Shown in pieces: positions 56,930-64,000 of a stretch of 64,000 bases of DNA. The stretch is from NCBI GenBank assembly GCA_011009095.1, contig VTPC01090691.1:11499-75498 (forward strand), read 5' to 3'. The notes under the pieces were generated by a model. The model saw only the letters and a list, made by a program, of their open reading frames with translations. It was not told the DNA's origin and made no database searches. Source of the stretch: Ignelater luminosus. Taxonomy: Eukaryota > Arthropoda > Insecta > Coleoptera > Elateridae. The translations under genes were made by a program, and so were the position numbers. Each line of letters starts with the position of its first letter. Position 1 is the first letter of the stretch.

Positions 56930-56957
56930 GTGTCCACGTTTTGGCGTGTTCAACCTT
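56930..56957 (-). repeat. Right inverted repeat of DD37E element
   Basis: Reverse complement of the left repeat with two differences; followed directly by the TA duplication. Confidence 0.92.
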
Positions 56958-57270
56958 TATTGTAAAACATTTGTTAGTTTAGTGATTTTCATTAATATAG
57001 TTATTTATTTTTTTACTGGTCTCAGATAAAAATCAAAATCATAATTATTCTTAAGGAGTTTATAATCTTTAATATTCATAGGGAAAATTTCAAGATTGTT
57101 TTCGCTACCGTAATTTGAAGAATTAATGTTCAAATCATTTGTTGGTTTTGTTAGTTTCGATAATCCTGTAAACTTTTTCTTACTGGCGCCAAATAAATCA
57201 ATAATCAAAACTAGTTTATCCTATTGAGTTCAAGTTACTTTCAGTTCTGCCTGAAAATTTTAGGCCAAAC

Positions 57271-57423
57271 TAGAATTTCATTCTCTAAATTCAGTTATTT
57301 CTGAATTAGTCTGGCAGTCCGCGTTTGGCCTAGAAAATTTGCATTGTTCCTAGAGAGTGCAAGAGCTTTGCGTTTGTCCTAGTCAATACTAGAATATCCG
57401 GATTTCGGGTTTGTCCGGTAACA
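57271..57423 (-). repeat. Right terminal inverted repeat of Ginger element
   Basis: Reverse complement of 53725-53877 apart from about ten scattered differences, mostly transitions, which shows the element has aged since insertion. Confidence 0.9.
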
Positions 57424-57427
57424 TATA

Positions 57428-57735
57428 CACTAAATAACAACAGATTAGTAGTTTGAAATTACGAATTACGTCATGCAATTCGAAATCTACAATCTTTAGT
57501 TTTGATAATCTGGGGCACTACGCTGATTGTACGAAAATTAGTCTAGAATTCACAAAATTGTAAAGTTGCAACTAGTACTTAGGAACTTACAGATATGGGT
57601 TTTCATAATAATGTTATTAAATATTTGCAAATTCTGAAAAGAGCGCTGAAAATTTAGAGAAAAACGCAGAAAATCTGCTCTAACCACTCGAAGACACTAA
57701 ATGACCAATTATGTCATGCCATTTGAGATATAACA
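57428..57735 (+). repeat. Right part of split repeat plus further copy
   Basis: Begins with CACTAAATAACAACAGATTA, matching CACTTAATAACCAACAGATT in the intact copies at 38225-38720, so it continues the copy broken at 53724. A further unit with ACTTACAGATATGGGTTTTC follows at 57587-57735. Confidence 0.7.
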
Positions 57736-57739
57736 AATT

Positions 57740-59670
57740 GGATGTAACAACAGAATTAGAAATCTAATTTCCCTTAATGAACAAATAAATGCTTCATAAA
57801 CCTTAGCGGAAACTTCTTTTAATAGTTATAAAGTCGTTTTACCAACTTTGCATATGTAAACGTGCTCGAATTCTTACTTATTATCTCATTGTACCAAAAA
57901 ATTTAGTTTACTGCAAGGGAGCATTCAACAAAAATCGGATGTTTAATAATTGTCATTTCTGTTAAGAAAATAAAAATCTAAATCACACTAACAACTTGAC
58001 TTCGTGCACAATAAAAAATACATGAATATCAGGCAATTAAAAAAGACAATCAATGCAGCAACCTTAAAAAAACTCCCAACAGAATAGAGCAGCCGGTATA
58101 AATGAAATAAAACCATTTTGATACAGAAGGTGTAAGATCATAAAAATAAAACGGGAAGACAATAATTTAAAATGTTAGAAGACATTAAATGTTTATTTAT
58201 AATAATATTGTTATAAAACAAAGCTCAAATAAATGTCTACCATTAAAACACAAAATGATACAACAACCTTTTTTGTTTGTGCACAAGAGTTATGTAACAA
58301 TATATTATTATCCTTATCCACGAAGCTGCTCTTATACTATATTACAGTAACTGTCGTATAAATAAACTTCTAACGAATACACATAGTAACAACACCTGCC
58401 TAAATTACTTTGTAAGATGCAAAAATGAATCTAAAAACCAACGAAAGATGTAATAAAAACGGAAATGGCGCATCTTTAGTACTAAATTTGATCAATGAAC
58501 TATCTTCGATAAAAATTCATGAGGTTGTAAATATAACAAAAATATAAAACAGACAAATTTATCGCTTCACGTCTGTTATAATATCTGGTTTAAATAACAT
58601 AACCCAAATATTATTTAAACTATGGAATCGCATTATAATATTAAATGATGTATTTTTTGTTAGGACGAATTTTAATTACTCGTTTCCGTTAATAGTTTCA
58701 AATTAATTAATTTCGTTTTTTCCTTCTAATTTTTCGCTTAATTAGCTAATTCTGTATTTGTTACGAAGTTTATTTCCAAAAAAAAGAATATTACTGTAAA
58801 TATTATTTAAAAACCAATTATACTTTTTAATTCAAAATATTAATTGTATTAGTGTTAGATGTTTATTGTTTTCCGCAATTTAACAAAAATTTAAAATTGC
58901 AAATTTAGTTATTTTAAAAATCGTTAAAATGAAAAAAACAATTTAAGCGCTTGATGAAATTATAAAGAAGCTATAAAATTTTAAAGCTTTTTTTTTGTTG
59001 TTGCTGCTTTTCCACCTCCGCTTCCTTTTTAGCCTTGATTAAATACGTTGAAATTCTAATAAAAAATATCTTCAAGATCAAGCCTTATAAATTACATTGG
59101 TTAAGACACCATTAATTTAACCGAAAGTCAAACTGCAGAAATATTTGAGCTTTTTATAAAACTAACGTGCGAAATAAAAGATCAATGGAGTATTGATAAT
59201 ACTCGATTGAAAAAATTGGAATTTTTCTACAATTTAATACTAATAAGTGGCAGGTTTGAGATTTTGCATTTTATTTGGTATAAATTGATGGTTTCCGTTT
59301 TTGAAAAAAATAATCAATTTGAGATTTTATGAAATTATAATTTATTTCAAAAGTAATTCGCTATGCTGGTTTCCGAGAATGTTCTACGAATAATCTTTGT
59401 AATACTACTAGCGATAATAGGTGGACAACCTAAATTGCATCTAAAAACTTCTATGTGAAGGATGAGTTGTCATTCTACATCTACAATCCTACTGTGTTAG
59501 TGACAAAGCTTTAAAGCTGTCTAGCACTGTCAGCAAGGTTCTTTACATCTCTTCTATTGTCTTCGAGTTCTGAAGAAAAGTGATGGCCATTGTAAGAATT
59601 TACTCCTCTTCAGCCAAGAAATAAGTAAAGTTGTCTGGGAGGTAAACGCGGCTAGTCGCGGCTGTGCTCG
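57740..59670. other. AT-rich non-coding stretch
   Basis: Nothing recognised. Long A/T runs dominate; the last 300 bases before the Transib end are less AT-rich. Confidence 0.55.
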
Positions 59671-59675
59671 CGATA

Positions 59676-59719
59676 CCCAGTGGGGCCAAATCCCAAAAAG
59701 CTAGCCAAAAGTCGAAAAA
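59676..59719 (+). repeat. Left terminal inverted repeat of Transib
   Basis: Starts CCCAGTGGGGCCAAATCCCA and matches the inverse of the right end for about 44 bp. Position 2 differs (C for A), which breaks the canonical CACAGTG heptamer. Confidence 0.85.
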
Positions 59720-61602
59720 TACAGTCACTATCTAGGGAATTTTAGGCATACAGTTTGATAGATAAATATTCTAAAACACAGATTCCATAGTTCGAAAAGG
59801 ACATCCGCTCATGTCTACCTACCTGCGACATTACAAAAGTGACGCTCGAGAGCATAACGTCTGAAGCGAATAAAGAATGAGAAAACTAACGGTTCCTTTA
59901 ATCACGTATCAAATTGTGTATCGTTAATCGATTTTAACATTGTAAAATGGACTTACATCATGATGGTGAGTAGAATATTTATGTGTGTTGCAAACATAAT
60001 ATATAAAACATGAAATTTAATTATTTAATAAATAATTTTGAGAAAATTAAAAAAATTAACTATAAGGTACAGAGGGACATCTTTCTTTTGTTAAAAAACC
60101 ACTTGAATGACAATGTGACCGAAGCTCATGAAGAAATAGTAAACTTGATGTCTAGTAAACTGAAATACAGTTTTACACTGCCGGAAAGCCTGAAGCCATT
60201 TATACGCAAGTTGATGACCAGTTTCATAACTAAGTGGAAAGAAGTTAAAAGAACCGAGAACACATTTTTTAAAAAATTTGATGTATGGCTGAGCGTTTTT
60301 GTTTCTTTTAAAGACACTAATTGTTCTATAGTAACGTCATTCAGAATTCAATGCTGCCAGCGAAAGAACTAAGCGAAAAGAAACTGAAGACTTGCGGACA
60401 CAATCAACCGTTGAGGAATTATGCTATGCTACGCAAATGAGTCTTTGAGCTTCCGAACAAATTGGATAGTGCAAAGATTGTTAAAGATGTAACCATGCGC
60501 AGCCCGTCAACCGCTCAGATGTACAGAAAATCTGTGTCATTTGTCCCAAAAAGCATCTTATCAGGTCATTCTGCTCTTTCTCTTATGATCGAGCAGAAAT
60601 TATCAAGAAATCAATACCAGAGCATACGAATTGTAAGCTGTATTCATCATACAAAGTCGTACAGCAAGCTAAACGGAAATGTTATCCTCTTCATACAGAC
60701 ATAACGATAACCGAAAGTAGTGTCGAACTGAAATTGCAATTTTTATTAGATCATACAGTTGAACGTATTTTATTAATGCAATCGGAAGTAATTAAGAATC
60801 CGACTTCTGAAAACATTGGAGATTTGATTCTTATTTGCAAATGGGGCTGTGATGGGACCTCTGGTCAAAGCACTTATAAGCAAACATTTAGTGATGATGA
60901 TAATGGAAGCAAATCTGATTCAAATATATTTTTCACTTTGCTCGTGCCACTACAAATGTAAGTGCAAACAATAATATTGTTCCGTGGAAAAATCCAAAAC
61001 CTTCATCTCCACGATTTTGCCGATCTATAAGGATGCAATTTTTGCACGAAAATACAGAAACTGTTTCTATTAAAAATCAAGAAAGTAAACTTGTCCCTTT
61101 TAAAACAATAATTGATAGGAAAAAAATCGTTGTATCTTGCAAACTTGCGTTAACGATGATAGATGGCAATTACCAGTAATTCTTCAACTCAACGTTGCTA
61201 TTTATGTAATGCAACATCGAAACAATTTAATTATCTTGATTCCATTCTTAAATTGAAAATTAATGAAGATCATCTACAATTTGGGATGTCCACCTTATAT
61301 GCTTAGATAAGCTGTTTTGAGTGTTGTTTGCATGTGGCATATAAGTTAAACATAAAAAAGTGGCAAGCGTGTACTCCAGAAAAGGAGAAACAGATAGAAA
61401 TTGCAAAAAAAGTATACAAACAGAACTTCGAGTGAAATTAGGACTTCTTGTTGATAAACCAAAGCCTAGATTTGGTAGCACCAATGGTGGTAATATGGCT
61501 TGCCGAGTTTTTCAAAACGCTGATATTTCTGCTGCCATCACGGGCGTAAACGAAAATTTAATCAAACGATTCGATGCCATATTACACGTAATTTCGGTAA
61601 TT

Positions 61603-62408
61603 GTTCGATATAGCTACCCCTAAGAAAACGACGTTTTGAGAGCAAGCTTTTGGTATCAATAGGTAGAGAATTACTCACAGAACACAATTAGGTGGCCGGA
61701 TGTAAAGAAAATTAATCCAATATTGGTGAAACCGACGAAAAACAGACATGATTTTTACGCACATCTTAGGTTATATTGCCCGATATAAACAATGAAGTTG
61801 GCAATTAATTCAGCTGCTGCGCACACTACTCACCCCCTACTGCAGCATGAACCACCCTAAGCGAGGGCGTGGTTAAGTTAGAAGGTGTTAAACGTTTATT
61901 TTTTTAATGAATTTCACCCCAAACAAGGGTGTGGTTAGGTTAGAAGAAGTCAAATGTTTATTTTTTAATGAATTTTACTTCAAACAAAAGTGTGGATAGG
62001 TTAGAAGGAGTCATACGTTCATCTTTTTAATGAATTTTACCCGTAGCGAGGATGTGGTTAGGTTAGAAGACGTTAAACGTTCATTTTTTAATGAATTAAC
62101 GCATGCTTGAGCGGGGTCAATGTTCTCTAGGTGATTTAGGGAAATTGAGTTGTGGTACTGTCGGTTATACGCTGTCGGAAAGTAGCATGAACGTAGCCAC
62201 GATATTATAGTGTCTTGACTGTCGTTTTGCTAGTGAACTGTTAAGATCGTCAATTTTCGAAGTTTGTTTTAAAATTTTCTAAGTGTTTGGCATCGGAGAG
62301 GCCTTCCGCAGGTGTCTTTTAATTCTCTGAATGGATATACTTATACATGCATTGGTAAGGTTGAATCCTTTTTGTACAAGTTTATTTCTAGGGGTAGCTG
62401 TATCGAAC
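61603..62408. mobile_element. Unnamed inverted-repeat-bounded insertion in Transib
   Basis: The Transib frame stops making sense at 61603 and resumes at about 62410. The intervening 806 bp begins GTTCGATATAGCTACCCCTA and ends with its inverse (19 of 21 positions match; 61603-61623 and 62388-62408). No transposase is encoded. It includes a four-unit minisatellite. It looks like a non-autonomous (MITE or foldback-like) element. A clear target duplication was not found. Confidence 0.65.
61855..62100 (+). repeat. Four-copy ~61-bp tandem repeat
   Basis: Four head-to-tail units share GTGGTTAGGTTAGAAG (with small changes) followed by GTTAAACGTT-like and TTTTTTAATGAATT. Unit length is 61-62 bp. It lies inside the insertion that splits the Transib gene. 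Confidence 0.9.
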
Positions 62409-62944
62409 TGTTGCCGTGTTTTCATGTAGTCATGACATTCATCTGACAGGGTTTTGAGAATATTGCTTACAAACAGCTTGTAATTTTGTAGAATTGTATC
62501 CCTGGTTCAATATGCCAACTTCAGTGCACAAACTACTCATTCATGGCAAAGAAATAATAGCTTTCTTATTATTGCCAATTGGACAAATGTCGGAAGACGC
62601 GCAAGAATTGTACAATAAATTGATCAAACGATATCGTGAAGATTTCTTGCGAAAATATAATAGAGCCAAGACAATGGAAAATACATTTTTAGAATTATTA
62701 ATCTCATCCGATTCCTTAATTTTGAGCTTACAAAAATTGCCGCAAAGGAAATTAAAATCTTTGTCACCAGAAGCAATGCAACTGTTAATTCCGCCAACAA
62801 TTACAGCCAGCAACACCTCTTCTGCAGAATCAACAAATTACGATGCAGATGATTCAGAAGATGAAGTTTAGTGTATCATTAATCTGCGCTGTACAAAATA
62901 AATTTATTACATAACTCAAATTTTACACGAATAAATAAAAATTT

Positions 62945-63176
62945 AATATACATATTATACATCTCATACATTTTTCTGCCATATTTGATCAGCTATACTG
63001 TTTTTGAATTTTTTAGTTTCGGATTTGTAATTAGCGACCTCAAAAGCCCCTATAAACAAAGTTTTATAAAAATATCACACATTTCATACCTTTTGTCGGC
63101 CATATTGTATCCACCATTTTGTTTTTGTTATCTTCAGTTTCATATTCGTAATCAGCGACCTCGAGAACTTTTATAC
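62945..63176 (+). repeat. Two diverged ~115-bp units near Transib right end
   Basis: Units at about 62945-63050 and 63065-63176 share the order CATAC, GGCCATATT or GCCATATTT, TTTTTG, AGTTTC, ATTCGTAAT or TTTGTAATT, and AGCGACCTC. They lie between the transposase stop and the right inverted repeat, a usual place for subterminal motifs. Confidence 0.65.
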
Positions 63177-63202
63177 ACCAGTTTCCTTGGTTATCGAACA
63201 AG

Positions 63203-63246
63203 GTTTTCGTATTTTGACCAGCTTTTTGGGATTTGGCCCCACTGTG
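63203..63246 (-). repeat. Right terminal inverted repeat of Transib
   Basis: Read inward it begins with the exact heptamer CACAGTG, as in V(D)J recombination signals and Transib ends. An A-rich word follows at a distance near 23 bp (CAAAATACG), only a loose likeness to the RSS nonamer. Confidence 0.85.
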
Positions 63247-63251
63247 CGATG

Positions 63252-64000
63252 GTGTTGAACGAGGTGAACGCGGAATGCGAAGGGTTAGTATAGAATCTTA
63301 GCCGAATGAACTCGGATGATAGAGCGTCAGCGGTGAAGTTGTGGTTTCTCGAAGTTATTGCTGCATGAAGTGACCAATTAATCACATATTGCAACAAGTT
63401 TGTATTAAAGTTTTATAGGCCCGGAGATTGCCGAAGTGAGCGTGTAATGTTATGTTATAACATTGCATATATGTCCGAATTTTGCTTTAAATTTTCTCTA
63501 GATGTATTAATTTAGCATGAATTTATTATTTTATTTCCTCTTAAACGCCTATTAAAATTCCTGCAATGTTGAAATTATTCCCCTAGGTTTATTAAAACAT
63601 TCTTATTTATTGAAATTTATAGGCGATTTTTTATATTTTATTGCTGGGGTAAAAGATGCAGGATTTTTGGCATCAAAAGACAGATGTACTTCTTGGAATT
63701 TTGTCAAGGGGCCCACTCATAGTGTATTTCAAGAGCGATTCACACTGCAATTGCATTACCGGGGAACTTTCCACTTGTAGTATGCCTGTATTGGCATTTA
63801 TTCCATTTCCAGAGTGAGTCGATTTTTACTTAGCGTTTTAAACACGTTTCATTTTTCAGGACCGCGCGTCTCGACCCCAACCGAAGGGGAATTCTGACTC
63901 GGGTCTTTGAAAAGAAAGGCGGTGTGTTAGGACCTTTTGACCTTTTTGTTTCAGTTGGAAGGTATTGATTAGTGACGTTTTCTTAGCAATTGGTTTTGTA
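63252..64000. other. Flank without recognised gene
   Basis: Somewhat less AT-rich than the average of the window. Acceptor-like words (TTTTTCAGG near 63855, TTGTTTCAG near 63950) and a GC-richer island near 63860-63930 exist, but no coding frame or motif supports an exon. Confidence 0.4.

Larger units (their letters stand above)
55698..56957 (+). mobile_element. DD37E (ITm-type) element nested in Ginger
   Basis: A complete 1260-bp element begins AAGGTTGAACACGCCAAAAC and ends with its inverse. Inverted repeats of 28 bp (55698-55725, 56930-56957) differ at two positions. TA flanks it at 55696-55697 and 56958-56959. Size, TA target and transposase motifs fit the IS630-Tc1-mariner superfamily. 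It inserted in the Ginger element between the end of the transposase gene and the right inverted repeat. Confidence 0.93.
53725..57423 (+). mobile_element. Ginger2/KRBA2-like DNA transposon
   Basis: The element starts TGTTACCGGACAAACCCG and ends with the inverted copy. Terminal inverted repeats are 153 bp (53725-53877 and 57271-57423) with about ten mismatches by eye. A TATA duplication flanks it (53721-53724 and 57424-57427). TGTNR termini, 4-bp target duplications and an integrase-like transposase are the established hallmarks of Ginger elements. The total is 3699 bp, of which 1260 plus a TA duplication is a nested DD37E element, leaving about 2.4 kb. Confidence 0.9.
60010..62871 (+). pseudogene. 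Transib transposase (RAG1-core relative)
   Basis: N-terminal frame 60010-60372 has KYSFTLPESLKPFIRKLMTS and FITKWKEVKRTENTFFKKFD. The next pieces, in other frames, read EDLRTQSTVEELCYATQMSL and KIVKDVTMRSPSTAQMYRKS. The frame 60734-60961 has CKWGCDGTSGQSTYKQTFSD, whose CDG Asp corresponds to RAG1's first catalytic Asp. Near 61155 a TMIDG gives the second Asp, and CYLCNATSKQFN near 61200 the Cys pair. The frame 61360-61623 (LVDKPKPRFGSTNGGNMACR ... GVNENLIKRFDAIL) is cut at 61603 by an inserted element. It resumes near 62410, and 62494-62871 reads YPWFNMPTSVHKLLIHG, then GQMSEDAQELYNKLIKRYRE with the catalytic Glu. At least six stops or shifts. Confidence 0.87.
59676..63246 (+). mobile_element. 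Transib DNA transposon (RAG1-related family)
   Basis: The right end, read inward, begins CACAGTGGGGCCAAATCCCA; the left end is the same except that the heptamer reads CCCAGTG. The inverted repeats match over about 44 bp with some six differences. Five-base flanks CGATA (59671-59675) and CGATG (63247-63251) fit the 5-bp target duplication typical of Transib. Inside is a Transib transposase gene. Removing the inserted segment 61603-62408 leaves about 2.8 kb, a usual size for the family. Confidence 0.88.

Noticed and set aside
59940..60015. Possible first exon and intron upstream of the Transib frame (ATGGACTTAC... then GTGAGT)
   Set aside because: A donor-like GTGAGT alone is weak support, and no matching short exon is known to me for this family.
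63855..63960. Acceptor-like words and GC island resembling exon edges
   Set aside because: No open frame or motif distinguishes it from chance.

Overview
The window is a 64 kb piece of an animal genome, most probably an insect. It is strongly AT-rich throughout. It carries no bacterial-type operons, and the coding traces are almost all decayed eukaryotic transposable elements of kinds common in large insect genomes: RTE/Jockey-like LINEs, an env-bearing Ty3/gypsy element, mariner/Tc1, DD37E, Tigger/pogo, piggyBac, hAT/ZMYM1-like, Transib, and a Ginger2/KRBA2-like integrase transposon. I found no convincing intact host gene, tRNA, rRNA or CRISPR. Species cannot be fixed from the sequence. There is one assembly gap of 400 N (43452-43851).

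Layout. 1-3120: AT-rich non-coding. 3130-6190: broken LINE (+). 6410-10390: reversed gypsy/errantivirus-like element with protease, RT, RNase H, integrase and an env-like tail (-). 10390-13480: AT-rich non-coding. 13505-14890: well-preserved LINE RT (-). 15000-15900: LTR end, primer-binding-like site and gag fragment (+). 18008-18352: GC-rich 9-bp repeat that reads as a collagen-like Gly-X-Y array (-). 20500-20900: possible solo LTR. 22560-22930: mariner remnant (-). 24640-27200: LINE (+). 28090-30960: Tigger-like transposon with a C-terminal PHD finger (+), split by a 642-bp Tc1-like element. 33480-35530: hAT/ZMYM1-like remnant (-). 35560-36620: internally deleted LINE (-). 36690-37260: LTR-like block. 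37310-37761: Tc1-like (-). 38225-38720: two copies of a roughly 245-bp repeat. 41850-43420: decayed gene of an unnamed transposon-associated family (+). 46800-48270: piggyBac (-). 50330-50560: Tc1-like (-). 53725-57423: structurally complete Ginger2-like element containing a complete DD37E element. 59676-63246: structurally complete Transib containing an inverted-repeat-bounded insertion and a minisatellite.

The genes do not work together in a pathway. What links them is nesting: Tc1-like inside Tigger, DD37E inside Ginger inside a dispersed repeat, and an unnamed foldback element inside Transib. These nests give relative ages. Four elements have both ends identified (Ginger2-like, DD37E, Tc1-like, Transib), with target-site duplications of TATA, TA, TA and CGATR. 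Every transposase reading frame is interrupted, so none looks autonomous. The most interesting item is the Transib copy, because this family is the relative of the RAG1 recombinase and its right terminus still reads as the CACAGTG heptamer. All calls were made by eye without database searches; boundaries marked approximate should be read as such.
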